A stretch of 64,000 nucleotides of DNA from Bettongia penicillata ogilbyi (Eukaryota; Chordata; Mammalia; Diprotodontia; Potoroidae). Under the pieces are notes generated by a model, which was given only the letters and a program-made list of their open reading frames with translations, did not search any database and was not told where the DNA came from. Both the position numbers and the translations under genes were made by a program. The DNA is taken from contig JAJHZJ010000415.1 of the NCBI GenBank assembly GCA_023548195.1, positions 1,116,001 through 1,180,000 on the forward strand, written 5' to 3'. The stretch's first letter is position 1. Each line of letters starts with the position of its first letter. This document shows, piece after piece, positions 34,286 through 47,084 of the stretch.

Positions 34286-35815
34286 AAAGATGGCGAGGGG
34301 ATTGGGTAACTGGTCAAAATAAAAATACAGATAATCCTTTGCTGACACTAGGTGCAGCTGGAGCTGACTGGAAACTCTGTTGACCATAAGCGGCTGGGGG
34401 TTGCAGATCCAGGGCGGAGATAAGCACTTGTGGTCAGTCATAAGGGAGCAGGAATCCTGGTCCCAATCCCAAGGCAGAGAGGATGGCGAGTATGGTGGCT
34501 ATAGGAGAGCAGCGGACCTGGACACAGTTCAAGGTCCAAGAAGAGTGCTAGGCTTACTGCTGCTAGGGAAAAGAAAGAATTAGAAACTAGAATCCAACAA
34601 TATCTTGTGTACAAGAGACATACTTGAAACATAAAGACACACAGTTAAGATAAAAGCCTGCAGCAGAATCTATTATGCTACAGCCTAAGTAAAGAAGGCA
34701 GTATAGTAATCATGATCTCACAAAAAGCCAAAGCAACAATGACCTCATTGAAACAGATAATCAGAGAAACTACATTTGTTCAAAGGTACCAGAGATGATA
34801 AAGTAATATAAAAATGTAAATAAAATCTGATTTCTGAAATACATAGGGAACTGAGTCAACTTTATTAAAAATTCTATAATTTCTACATTCTACAATTGTT
34901 AAAAGGTCAAAAGATATGAACAATCAGCTTTTGGAATAATAAGTCAAAACTATTTATGGTTATATAAAAACATGCTCTAAATCACTATTGATTAGAGAAA
35001 TGCAAATTTAAACAGCTATGGGAAACAACCTCACACTGATCAGAAATGACAAATGCTGGAGGAGATGAGTGAAAGTAGGTACACAAATACACTATTGGTG
35101 GAATTATGAACTAGTCAATTCTGTAAAACAATTTAGAACTATACACAAAATCTATAAAATTGTATATACTCTTTGACCTAGCAATACCACTATTTGGTCT
35201 GTACCCCAAAGAGGTAAAAAGAAAAGTACCTATATGTACAAAAATATTTATAGTAGCTCCTTTTGCGGTGGTAAAGAATTGGAAATCAAAAGGATGTCCA
35301 TCAATTGATGTATGACTAAACAAAGTTTGTAATATAATTATTATGGAGTACTATTCCATAGGAATGACAAGAGGGGTGCTGGTTGCAGAAAAAAAATATA
35401 TGGGAAGACATATATATGAAAAGATTGAAAGTGAAGGGAGAACTAGGAAATAAGTGTATACAATAAACAGCAATGTTGTAATGATGCTCGATTATGAAAG
35501 ACTTGTCTATTCTGATTAATAATATGATCCAAGACAATTCCTAGGATCTCATGAGGAAAAAAAAAGTCATCCTTGTTCAGAGAGAGAGAATTGATGAACT
35601 GAGTACAAATTGAATTATAACTTTCTTGCTTTCTTCCTTTTTTTGGTTTCTTTTTTCTCTACTATGCCTAATATGTAAATATATTTTTCATGATTTCATA
35701 TATATAATTGATATAATTTTGCTTGCCTTCTCAATGAGTGCTGAAGGGTAGGAGGAAAGGAGATGGTTTAGAACAAAATTTTTTAATGAATATTTACAAT
35801 GCTTTTTTTTATATA
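34286..35815 (+). mobile_element. Internally deleted L1, plus strand
   Basis: Three L1 regions are collinear but with the middle missing. They are a 5'UTR-like part (34286-34575; 'gagcaggaatcctggtccc', 'aaggcagagaggatgg'), an ORF2 endonuclease part (34585-34800; the translation includes 'CVQETYLKHKDTQLR'), and the ORF2 end with 3'UTR (34824-35815; 'aaatcactattgattagag', 'aataccactatttggtctgt'). ORF1, the reverse transcriptase core and part of the endonuclease are absent. Frames are broken. Confidence 0.7.
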
Positions 35816-35819
35816 AAAA

Positions 35820-36412
35820 GCTAAAGGTTGAGCAAGGATACAAAAAGAAGTGGTGTTTGTTATAAATTCAGAATCTGATATATATGATAACTCTGATCCG
35901 GAAACTAAGAATGTGTTTAGTTGTATAAAGTTGGTAAGCCCCAAAATGAAGCAGACATACAAACTAAATATAGGAAAAGGAAAAGCATTTGTTTTTAACA
36001 CTTAGAAATATTCTTTTATTATTATGACTGATTTAATGATCCTGTACACAACAGGTAGCTATAAACTGCATCCATATGGGCAATTCAAAATTTTATGCAT
36101 CTTTATATGGGCATACAGCAACTCAACAACTTCCTGAAATTCATCTGCCCTCTTAAATACTCAGTTCATTCTTTCTGGAAAGTCTACATGAAGTTGCTCA
36201 AATTTCTGTAAAGCATATAAATCTATTAAGGAATATTAAGGATTTCCTCAACTTTACCTGAATATTTCTAATACTCTCAGTGATAGCTTACATTACTATT
36301 ACACTTGCCATGTAGAATCTCATTTGCCTCTCATGCTAACCTTGTGATATAGGTAGGGTAAGTATTGTTACATAGGAGGATACCAAAACTGAGAAAGAAA
36401 AAGTTCACATCA
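35820..36412. other. Unassigned sequence
   Basis: AT-rich, with no family recognised. Confidence 0.4.
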
Positions 36413-36414
36413 TC

Positions 36415-36557
36415 TATGGAATCATAGATTTAGAGCTGTATGGTACCTCAGAGGTCATCAAATTCAACTCTAACATTTTACTGATGAGGACACTCTGAGA
36501 TACTGAGAGATGCATGATTTGCCCACAGTCACTTAGCTAGAAAATGTCTAAGGCTAG
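36415..36557 (+). repeat. Marsupial MIR3-like SINE
   Basis: Reads 'tggaatcatagatttagagc', 'cctcagaggtcatcaaattc', 'cattttactgatgaggacac' and 'gtcacttagctagaaaatg'. The 3' end is cut by the following L1 piece. Confidence 0.75.
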
Positions 36558-36880
36558 GTATGTTCAGTCATTCCCTAATTAATCAGTTTCTGTTCAATAT
36601 ACAATCTTTCAATACCACAAAAAAGACTGCTAGAGATATTTTTTGTACATTAGGTTCTTTTTTCTTTGATGTCTTTGGGGTACAGACCTAGTAGTGTCAT
36701 TGCTTGGTCAAAGGGCAGGTACAATATTCTAGCCCTTTGGGCATAGTTCAAAATCTTTCTCCAGAAGAGTTGGACCAGTTCACAATTCCACCATCATCGG
36801 ATTAATGTACCTATGGTACTTTCTATAAAAAATGTAGTTTCCCTGATTATCTTTTAATTAGGTCTAGGATTTGTTTTGTT
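36558..36880 (-). mobile_element. L1 3'UTR piece, minus strand
   Basis: Plus-strand marks of an antisense L1 3' end: 'gttcagtcattccctaatta', 'ggggtacagacctagtagtg', 'gcccrttgggcatagttc'-like sequence and 'ttcacaattccaccatc'. It ends at the start of the plus-strand HAL1. Confidence 0.65.
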
Positions 36881-36885
36881 TTGGG

Positions 36886-39325
36886 AGGGCAGAGCCAAGA
36901 TGACAGAAAACCAGTAGTCTTAGTCCTTGGGCAAGGAAGAGCACTAGCACATCAGAGTTTGTGGTCAAAGTGGAGCAAGGAGACAGGTAACAGTTCCAAG
37001 GCGGAAGAAAAAAGAGCACTTGTAGTCACTTGCAGACCAGAGGACAGGCCAGGAGATTCATAAATAAACTTGTACCACTTTGTAAGAACTATACCACTCT
37101 CTTTGTACCAGTTTGGAAGAATAGAAAACCCAGAGTTTGTTCTAAAAACAGCTACATAAGAAATCTGAAGCTTGGGATATTGCTCCCTCAACTCTGGGAG
37201 CAGAGGTCAACTTAAACATAAAGTCAAAAGTTAAGAAATAGGTTGGAAAAAATGAGCAAAGTAGAGATAAAAGAGCCTGACCAAATAAAGTTACTATGTT
37301 GGCAGAGAAGACCAAAACTCAAAAGATGACAGCTTATTCAAAACTGCTTCATCCAAAGCCTCAAAGATAAATTTGAATTTGTCTCAATTCAATAAGAATT
37401 CCTGGGAGAACTTTAAAAAGTATTTTAAAAATGAAGTAAAAGAGATAAAAGAAAAATTTGAATGTATATGAGAATAATGCAAAAATGTCAAAGAAAAGGG
37501 ATCAACAGTTGGGCAAAAGAGGCAAAAAAAAAAGAAAAATACTGAAGAAAATAAAAGCTGAAAATAGGTCAAACAGTAAAAGAGGCACAAAAATCCAATG
37601 AACAGAACATGTTAAAAATGAAAATTAACCAACTGGGATAAAATATACAGAAAATGACTTGAGTACAACTCCATAAAAAGTAAAACTGGGCAATTGGAAA
37701 TAGGTATGCTAAAATTCATTGAAGGAAAGCACTCCTTAAATGGAAGAATTGCTTAAGTGGAAAAGGTAGAAGAACAGTGCACTGAAGAAAATAATTTTTT
37801 TTTTTTTAATATTGGGATTGGGTAAATGGAAGCTAATGACTCCATAAGACATCAAGAAGAAATAAATTAAAATCAAAAGATTCAAATTAGAATTGAATAT
37901 GAAATCTCTCACTGGAAAACCAAATGACCTGGAAAAAAAGATCTAGGAGGGATCATTTAAGAATTAATGGAGTACCTGAAAGTCATGGTCCAAAAACAAA
38001 AGAGCCAAGACATCATCTTTCAAGAAATTATCCAGGGAAAACTGCCCTCTGCAACCAGAGAATTAAAAAAAAGAAATGGAAAGAATCCATTGATCATCTC
38101 CTGAAAAAAAATTTCCAAAATGGAAACTTTCAAGGATATTATTGCCAAATTCCAGAGCTCACAGGCTAAGGAGTAAATATTGCAAGGGGTCAGAAAGAAA
38201 CAATTCAATATCATGGAGCCACAGTTAGGAAAACACAAGATTTAGCAGCTTCGAAATTTATGGATCATCTTGAAATATGACTGTGAAATGGAAATGATTT
38301 TGAATCACAACCAAGAATCACCCATCCAGCAAAACTGGAAAAACAGGACAAAATGGATATTCAGTGAAACAGAGGACTTATAAAAATTTCTGTTGAAAAT
38401 ACTAAAGTTGAATACAAACTTTGACTTTCAAACACAATGCTCAATAGAAGCATAAAAAGGTAAACAAGAAAGAGGAATCATATGGAATTCAATAAGGTTA
38501 AACTTTTTACCTTCCAGTATGAGAAGATGATGGTTAACTCCTAAGAACTTTCTCATCATTAGTTTAGAGGAATATACAGACAGAAGGCATAGATGTGAGT
38601 TGAATAATAGACTGGTGTAAAAAAATAAAATTAAGTGGTAAGCACTTGGAAAAAAGAGAAGGGAGAGGTAAAATGGGGCATATTGTCTCACATAAAAGAC
38701 ATGAAAGAGCTTTCACCATGGAGAGGAAGATGGGAGAAGTGGACAGAAGTGCTTGAACATTTCTCTCATAGGAATAGACTCAAGAGGAAATAATATACAC
38801 ATTCACTTTGATATAGAAAGCTACCTTACCACATAGAAAAATAAGAGGGGAAAAGGATAAAAGAAGGGGGAATGAATGATAGAAGGGAGAGCAGATTAGG
38901 GGAAGCAATAGGTAAAAGGAAAACATTTTTGATGATGGACAAGGTGAAAGAGAGGGGAAATAGGATAAACAAAGGAAAAATGAGATAGAGGGAAATACAG
39001 TTAGTAATGGTAACTGTGAGGAAATAATTTATAGTAAGTATCACCAGAAAAGGCATCGTTTCTCACATATATAGAGGACAGAATTACATTTATTTAAAAA
39101 AGAGATTTTCTCCAATTGATAAATGGTCAAAATATACAGACAGAGATTTTGTAGCTGAAGTAATCAAAGCTAAGAATAGTCACATGAAAAAATGCTCTAA
39201 ATCAGTATTGATTAGAGAAATGCAAATTAAAACACTCTGCAAAACAACTCTACACATATTAGATTGACTAATATGACAGAAAAGAAATTGACATGTTGGA
39301 GGAGATATGGGGAAAATGGGGATCA
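36886..39325 (+). mobile_element. Decayed HAL1 with L1-type 3' end, plus strand
   Basis: Starts GGGAGGGCAGAGCCAAGATG, followed by a diverged 5'UTR, ORF1 remnants (37.3-38.4 kb), a HAL1 3'UTR (38.4-39.05 kb) and then L1 ORF2-end/3' sequence ('tctccaattgataaatggtc', 'aatcagtattgattagag'). In ORF1, 'gtacctgaaagtcatggtcc' aligns with the RRM region of the intact copy at about 20484. Many stops and frameshifts are present. A minus-strand element begins at about 39328. Confidence 0.75.
37924..38280 (+). pseudogene. HAL1 ORF1 RRM-region remnant
   Basis: The translated frame carries a degraded version of the ORF1 RRM region ('RRDHLRINGVPESHG', compare RRDNLKIMGLPESHD in the copy at 19.1 kb). The stretch after it matches the continuation only after frame changes. 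This is a decayed copy of an RNA-binding ORF1 protein with no function expected. Confidence 0.65.
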
Positions 39326-39327
39326 AT

Positions 39328-40540
39328 GATTTTTTTTTATTTTTTAAATATAATTTATTTTCAGTTTTCAACATTTACTTCAACAATCATCTCACAAACC
39401 ACCCCTTTCACCAATCTGGCCCCCATCTATCTTGATTCACCTGTTTCCCTCAGTCTATTTTTCTATAGGGTAAGATACATTTCTATACTCCATTGCCTGT
39501 ACAACTTGTTTCCCAATTGCATGCAAAAACAGTTTTTAACATTCCTTTCTAAAGCTTTGAGCTCCATATTCTCTCCCTCCCTCCCTCTCCTCCTATCCAC
39601 ATTGAGAAAGGAGGCAATTTGATACAGGTCATACAGGTGTAATCATGCAAAACACTTCCATAACAGTCATTTTGTAAAAGACTAATTATATTTCCCTTTA
39701 CCATGTCCCTCTCTTCATTTATTCTGTTGTTTCCTTTGACCTATTCCTCCATAAAAACTTCCATGTTCAGCTGTGTGTTATTCCCTCCTTTAGTCAAATC
39801 TGATGAGAGTCAGGCTGACTTATTCCCTCTTACCTACTCCCCTTACACTGTATTACAAAAACTATTTCTTTCCTCTTTTTTGTGAGATGATTGACTACAT
39901 TCCACCTCTCTCTTTCTCTTTTTCCCAGTAAATTCCTCTCTACACTTAATTTTATTTTTTAGGTATCCTCCCTCCATACTCAGCTCACTCTGTGCCCTCA
40001 GGCTATCTATATACATACATACATATACACACATATATACATGTATGTATATATGTGTGTATATGTATATACACATATATGTCTAAGCACACACATTTAC
40101 GCTTATATATATGCATGTACCTGTGTGCATATGTATGTATGTATGTACATACATATATCTATATACACACATATATTCCCTCTGAAAGATCTTGTGAATT
40201 ACAAATATCTTCTTTCCAAGTAGGAATGTAAACAGTTAAATTTTAATAAATCCCTTATTGCTTTTCTTTCCTGTTTACCTATTTATGTTTCTCATGATTC
40301 TTGTATTTGAAAGTCAAATTTTCTATTCAGCTCTGGTCTTTTCAAGAAGAATGCTTGGAAGTGCTTTATTTCATTGAAATTCCACTTTTTTTTCCCTGAA
40401 GTTTTATACTCAGTTCTGCTAGGTAGGTATTTCTTTGTTTTAATCTAAGCTCCTCTGACTTCTGGAATATCATATTTCAAGCAGTCCAATCCCTTAATGT
40501 AGAAGTTGCTAAATCCTATTTTATCTTCCTTGTGTTTCTT
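39328..40540 (-). mobile_element. HAL1 3' part with its own 3' end, minus strand
   Basis: Read in reverse complement it ends in a poly-A-like tail next to 'aaatataatttattttcag' (plus strand). It carries the 3'UTR with G-rich blocks and an internal microsatellite (40.01-40.17 kb), and the ORF1 C-terminal part at 40323-40534 ('tttgaaagtcaaattttcta'). The 3' end resembles that of the complete HAL1 at 22 kb and not the L1-type end of the 25.7 and 36.9 kb copies. Confidence 0.65.
40010..40175. repeat. CATA/TATA/TGTA microsatellite in a HAL1 3'UTR
   Basis: About 165 bp of alternating ATAC, TATG and TGTG units. It sits where the complete HAL1 has its CA-rich tract (21.10-21.18 kb, other strand). 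Three overlapping frames across it are low-complexity artefacts. Confidence 0.85.
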
Positions 40541-41975
40541 CCATTCTCTTCTTTCTATTTATCCATCTCTCTCTTTTTTTAATCCTGTCTCCCTCTCAAA
40601 AGTCTATTTGATTTCTGATTACTGCTTCCCTTAATCTGTCCTACCTTTTATCACCACCCTACCCTTTAATTTTCCTCCTTCCCTTCTTACTTTTCTGTTG
40701 GGTAAGATCAATTTTATATCCAAATGTGTGTGTTTGTGTACATACATATATGCATGAGTCAGTTCAGATGAGAGTGAGTTTCAAGTTTTGCTCACTTTCC
40801 CCCACCATTTTCCCCTCCATTTCAAATCTCCTTTTGTGTGGAAACTCCTACCCCCATTTTTAATCTATCATCTTCTTTCTCTCAGTGTACCTCATGTTTC
40901 CTTTTGAGACTATCCTAACATAACCGACATACCCATTATCTCCGTCCAAGTAGATTCCTTCTAACTGCCCTCCAGACGATAAAAGTCTTAGACATTACAA
41001 GCATCATTTTCCCTTTTGACAATGTAAACATTTTAAATTTATTGTTTCTCATAACTTCTTACTCACATTTATTTTCTGCTTCCCTTGAGTTTTGTTTGAA
41101 TATCAAATTTTCTATTTGGCTCCGGTCTTTTCATCAGGAATATTTGGAAGTTCTCTATTTCATTAAATGCCCATTTTTTCCCCTAAAAGATTCTATTCAA
41201 TTTTGGTAGGAGGTATTCTTGTTTATAAACCTAGCTCCTTTGCTTCTGGAACAGGATATCCCAAGCTTATAATATTCCTTGGAGACTTCATTTTGTATCC
41301 CCATAGGTGTCTGGTACATTCTTCAAATTTCTGTTTTATCGTATGGTTCTAAGATTTCTGTGGATTTTTCCTTTATAATTTCTTGAAATATAACAGTCAG
41401 TTTCTTTTTCATTATGGCATTAAATAATCTAATAATTCTTAAATTTTTTCTCTTTGATGTATTTTCCAGGTCAGTTTTTTTTCATTATTTTATTGAGTTT
41501 TTTTAATATTTCATGGATTCACTAACTTTAACTTCAGTATTTCTAATTTTTTAAGAAATTGTTTCTTTCAGTATAATTTTATACATTTTTTATCAATTGG
41601 CCAATTCTAATTTTTGAGAATTTATTTTCTTCAGTATTATTTGGTACTTCTTTTACCAAGGTGTTAATTATCTTTTCATAATTTTATCACATGACTAATT
41701 TCTTTCCCCAGTTTTTCCTCTTTCTATTTTATTTTTATTTTTTTTTTGTTCTTTTTTATCTCTTTATTTAGGTCTTCTAGGAATTCTTATAGGATGTATG
41801 TCCAATCTGCATTTTCTTTGTTGATTTGCTTTTGAAATTGTAGATCTTTTCAAGTTATTCTGAGTTTTTGTCTCAAACTTCTCCATCAGTGTAGTAAATT
41901 TTTATGATCAGGTTCCTTTTATTGGTGGTTGTTGCTTGCTTGTTTTTTTTAGCCTATTTATTTTAACCTTAGAGT
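40541..41975 (-). mobile_element. Second HAL1 copy, minus strand
   Basis: It repeats the same regions as its left neighbour: 3'UTR at 40.56-41.0 kb with a short 'gtgtgtgtttgtgtacatac' tract, ORF1 C-terminus at about 41.09 kb ('gaatatcaaattttctattt'), and antisense coiled-coil sequence up to about 41.97 kb. So two minus-strand HAL1 copies stand in tandem. The 5'UTR beyond this is cut by a SINE. Confidence 0.65.
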
Positions 41976-42215
41976 GCAGTTAGAAGGCCCAGTGTATGGT
42001 ATACCAGCCCTCAAGTAGTGAGTCCTTGAGTTCAAATCATGCCTCAGACATTTACTAGCTATGTGACCCTAAGCAAGTCACTTAATTCTGTTTGACTCAA
42101 TTTCCTGTAAAATGAACTGAAGAAATAAATGCAAATCACTCTAGTATCTTTGCTAAGAAAACACCAAATAGGGTCATGAAAAATCGGACTTGAATAATTG
42201 ACCAAACAACGACAG
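41976..42215 (+). repeat. tRNA-type SINE with LINE-like tail
   Basis: Reads 'gagttcaaatcatgcctcag', 'gctatgtgaccctaagcaag', 'aatgaactgaagaaataaat', 'ctagtatctttgctaagaaa' and ends 'gaccaaacaacgacag'. A nearly full-length copy of the family at 26.5 kb. Confidence 0.8.
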
Positions 42216-44313
42216 TTTCTTAACTTTGGACTTACAACAGAGTAGGGGGTCTACTTATTTCAAGACTATATGTATGTGGGGGGGGGGAATTGGGGTGTGT
42301 GTGACTATCCCAAGCCTATAATGATTAAAGGTTATTTCCACTGATGAAATAGTGGTGCATCATTAAAACCTTCAGTGCATTCTATGTGCAATCCTGCTTT
42401 TCCCACTTCAGTTGTCAACACCTTCTGCATTGAATCATTATAAGTAGGTAATGCAGTAGTAGCAGTTTTTATTTCTTCTTTTGTTTTTTGCCGTATTGTG
42501 GCATCAGAACAAAAATGACTTCCATTAGCTCTGCTAAATTGCAAATTACATAAAGATATAAGGTATTATTGCTACTATAAAAGTAGCATTATCATTACTT
42601 TAAATATACACACAGATGCTTCTTTAAAAACAAATTTCATAAATGTCCATTACAGCCTCCTTTTTGTGCTTTTTATTATATATAAAAATGTTTGTGGGTT
42701 TTAATTATTGCTGTTCACAATGAAAAAAGGAACTTAGAGGGTATGAAATTCATAGGAACAGTGACAAACACAGTGGCCAGGGAGTTAATACAGAGTTCAA
42801 GGGGTTCATGCCAGAATTTCAAAACTACAGTAGCAATCACAAGACATAGAGCATCCCTGTTCTATCCCAAATGGTATTTCCACACTTAACCATTTCCCAC
42901 ATTCCTTTATGATACAGACCATGGGCTAGATTATTTTTATTACTGTTATTATTTAGTAGTATTATTTTACTATTACTATAGTTACTAGTGTTACACTGGA
43001 TCCACTTTTAACAAGATATATACACACACACACACATATATATGTATATATATATGTCAACAGTTAACATTAATTATAATCATTTTGAAACTGATGAATG
43101 GCCAGACACATTCTCTATTTTATGATTTTGTTTTGTTTTTGGAAGTGTGAGTCAATTTGTTCTCGAATTGGCATTTTCTTGTGTAGTACATTCAGATATA
43201 AAAATCTGAGCAAAGGCAAATCAAATTCATTTTCCAGTATGTAAGATTTATTCCTGTGTTTCCTATATCTTCAGAAAAACAATCAACATGAATGTTCACC
43301 ATATTGTATAAAATGTCACGTGTCACTCATAAACCATGAAGCTGGACCATGGCTTACTGCTGGTCATTGGAGCATAGATGTGTTTTGCCTAGACAGCACT
43401 TGATTCTTTTAATTTATTTTCTTATAGCTTTCTGCAGCAAACCTTGTCACTATTAAACAAATTACATCCATGAAGTAGAATAATATGGAAGAAAGCAGAG
43501 TACCTTATAAGCTACTGTTGCTACAGACTTTTTAAATTTAAATTTCTTTATTCCACGTAGCAGAAGAAAGCTGACTTAAGTAGACTATCTTCTGAATTCA
43601 GTTCAATAAATGTGAATTCTAAATTTTAAGTTGCAGCCTGGCATAAAAAGAGGCAACCAGGAATACCTGGCAATTATGAAGGTTTGGAACCATGGTGTTT
43701 ACATCTTCCTTGGTTTTATAAACAATATTGGAAAGAAAAACCTTGATTACTGCAGCAGAAATATAAAGTAATTTCAGAAAGTCTAAACCTGCTCTTGGCT
43801 GAATTTTATGGCCTCATGTAGCACTACTTATTCAGATACTTTTAGTTCTTGACAATGTTCTAGAACTTGAGGTTAGAGAACATGGGTGTTATGTACCAGG
43901 TCTGGGAAAAGGAAAGTTCCTGCTGGCTCAGAGAACATAAAGAAATAAATCAGAATCAAGAAAAGATTCAGGCATGAAGGCTTATCAACTCTTTCCTTCT
44001 CAAATTATATGATATATAATAGGAATTTAATAGACTTGTCGCTTTATTAAATGACTAACTGTACAACTAATATTTAAATTGGCAAAGTTTCGAATTTCAT
44101 CTCCAAATTTACATTTTTTTCTAATGTTTCAATCTTTAATAATGGTTTTATCTGCCTCCTGGACATCTTGGTCTATAAGCTTGGATTTATCTTTGATTCA
44201 TTTTTTCTGTCTTACTTCACATATCCAATCATTTGCTATGTCAGATAATTTCCATCTCAAAAATATTTCATACATGCAGCTGTTTTCCCTCATTCCAATT
44301 ACCATAGTTTAAC
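42216..44313. other. Mostly unassigned sequence
   Basis: A ten-base G run is at about 42278-42287, and a (CA)n(TA)n tract at about 43021-43055. No gene or family is recognised. Between 43.1 and 43.9 kb the sequence looks unique. Frames here have no domain. Confidence 0.45.
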
Positions 44314-44495
44314 CAGGGGTCAGAAATCCTTGAGGCCACATGTGGTGGCCTTGGGTGTGGCCTTTTGACTGAACCCACATTTTACAAAACATATCCTTTT
44401 ATTAAGGGTTTTTTTTCTGTGAAGTAAATTCAGTCAAAGGATTCCACTTGAGGACCTAGAGGAAAGTGATGTGAAAAACTTTGGGGAAGGTAGCG
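44314..44495. mobile_element. Palindromic hAT-type MITE, copy 3
   Basis: Starts CAGGGGTCAGAAATCC. The interior matches the other copies ('ggccttttgactgaaccc', 'cttttattaaggg', 'ggacctagagg'). The right terminus has decayed and no 8-bp duplication can be placed. Confidence 0.65.
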
Positions 44496-44499
44496 TTAG

Positions 44500-47084
44500 G
44501 TACAGGTCATGAAAAACTTGAGTGTCAACTTTTATCTTAGATTAAGTATAGAATACATATTTACAAATTTTGTGTATGACAGAAAACTAGAAAATAGAGC
44601 TAATGATAGCTGTGGCAGAATAAAGATTCAAAATGATTTTAAGAAATCATATTTCCATGGAATTCTAAATGTTATAAATCACTTTTCTTGTAACAAGCAC
44701 ATGAGAAAAATAGTGGGAGTACTGGAAACTCCATTTTTACAGATGTAGGAACTGAATCTCCCAAGAGATGAAATAACGACTGTAGTTCCACAGCTAGGCC
44801 AAGAGAAACAAGATGAAATTGAGCAGGGTTAAATTATTGGCCCTGTGTTTAAGTGAGAAGTAAACCTACAAACACAACATAATTTCACATATATTTGTGG
44901 AGGAAAATCTGGATTTGTAGCACTTTATTAAAAGATTTGTAATTGAATTACATGCTTCATATGAGCAAATATTAAGCTGTGCCTACAAAAAATGAAAAAA
45001 AAAAGTAGCACATTTTTAGACTTCAATAGTAAATATATAGTCAGTTCTGCTATAATGTGTGTTTAAAAAATTTGTTCCAATGGCATTGACATATTAGGAA
45101 ATGTTTTTAAGTATACCGCAACTTTTGAGTTTGCTTCATCATGATCGCTTCTGGAAGAAATAGCTTGAATACAAACAACTGTGCCACTTAACTATTCACA
45201 AGTTGCAACTCTTCTGACCCCTTACTGCCACAAATAAACTTCTGATCTTTGGCAAGATAATGTGCTGTATTTATTGTCTATCTTTTAGTGCAGTAGGAGC
45301 TATGAGTAAAGAAGGGTTAGCCTGCTATATACCGCCCATTTTCCCATGATATCCCTTCCCCCAACCCAGGCCGATAGACCTGGAGTTCTGTCCTGAACAA
45401 GTTGAATAAGATTTTGCCAGCCTAGTCACTGGCAACTGGGGTGCAGACCAAACAGCAGCCTACAGTCTCATATTTACCACTATTTATTGCATTAATTTTG
45501 AATTTCTCAACAATTTAACGTGTATAAAATTTTGCTAATTTTATTCGTTTCCTAGCTTTTTATTTTTTTTAATAATGTGTCACTCATAAAGTTTTTAAAT
45601 ACTGTGTCTCTACTCCTTTTTCCATATGAGTTCCGTGGTTTTTATTGTGTAATTCATATATAGATTTGGGGTTCCAATAGATTTTTGTGCAATTCGTATA
45701 TATGTTTGGGATTCCAATAGATTCTGTCTAGGCTGTCTGGTCAGATCTTCTATGGAATATCATGTTCAGTTCAGGCCAGCTCCCTTTTTTATAGAAGACC
45801 TTTACCAACTTGAGAGAATTCAGGCTATAAACCTGCATTACATTAATATTTGTTTTGCTTTGGAAAAAAATAAATTTCTACTGAAGAAAATGGAAGAAAA
45901 AAACCCCAAAGTAGAATAAAATCATTTTTTGAAGATAATTTCCCTTTCAATATAGTTTCTCCCTCTTTCTTTTTATCTCTTCTTTTTTCTTTCCCTTTTG
46001 AGTTTTATTCCTTAGAACAGGATAACCGTAACCATCAAAATCAGATTACTATTACCTAGGTTTATATTTTCTTTTAAGGATTTAGTTCTTTCTTAGTCAA
46101 GATGCTGTTTTCTTTTTTTCCCCATTGTTATAAGAAAAGGTGTGACTCAGATGTCTTAATCCTGGGTTAGTAGAAATGGCACTCTAGGCTTGGCTGCCTT
46201 CCAGCAAGCAGTTATTGCAAAGAAAGACCAAGAAACTGACACATTTCTTTTTTTCTTTTGTTGCTTTCAAAACCTTTTCTGAATTAATCACTCAAGGACC
46301 AATTGAACCATCATTACTGTTCATGGCAGAGCTTCCAGGGAAGTCAATGAAAGAAGCAGCTGAGGTCAGGCACTTTAGTAACACTTACTCTAGTTAATCA
46401 GTGAAAATAAATGTGCCTACTTTGGGTATTATGTAGTGTCAAAATCCTGCCAAATATGTCAATCTTAGGCCAGCCTCCAAAATGAATCACTGTGAATTTT
46501 ATCAAATAAAAAAATATAATGTAAGAATAGTGGTAAATAGACCAGTAAACCAGTTGACTTTGAAATGTGTTTAGTAGTTCTTAGAACCATTTCAGAGGTT
46601 TGTTCAAAAAGAAAATGAACAAAAATTATGAATTATTACAGCAGTAAATACCAAAAAATATGATCTTTATGGGAAATAATGTCCATATCCATATTCATAC
46701 TGGATATAATATATTACATTTATAACATAAACAAATCATTCTTAATATTTAAATAAAAAATCATGAACATCTTTTAATTATAGAACATATATGTAATGCT
46801 TTAAGGTTGACAAGAATTTTCATTTAAATAAACTCCTGGGTTATGTAATTGAATATTGTAACAATCCTTTGGCAGAAAAGGACACTAAGTTTACAAAGAT
46901 TTGCAAAAGATTTGCAAAAGATCAAGCAAATACACTTATATCATATACAGTTTCACACCCATAATTACCCATTTTTGCAAAACATAGAAAGGAGTTCATA
47001 TATCTCACATGACTTGGTTATTATAATTTCACAGAATTTTGATCTTTCAGATGTCTTTGAAAAGATCAATGACATTTATTCATT
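44500..47084. other. Mostly unassigned sequence
   Basis: A perfect-period 40-bp tandem pair lies at 45647-45726. Otherwise I recognise no gene, RNA or repeat. The 79- and 60-codon frames show no domain. Confidence 0.4.
45647..45726. repeat. Two-copy 40-bp tandem repeat
   Basis: Copy 1 begins GTGTAATTCATATATAGATT and copy 2 GTGCAATTCGTATATATGTT. Both contain a 'ttccaatagatt' block. They are exactly 40 bp apart with a handful of differences. Confidence 0.85.

Noticed and set aside
40010..40231. Tyr/Ile/His-rich frames near 40.1 kb
   Set aside because: Translation of a CATA/TATG microsatellite.
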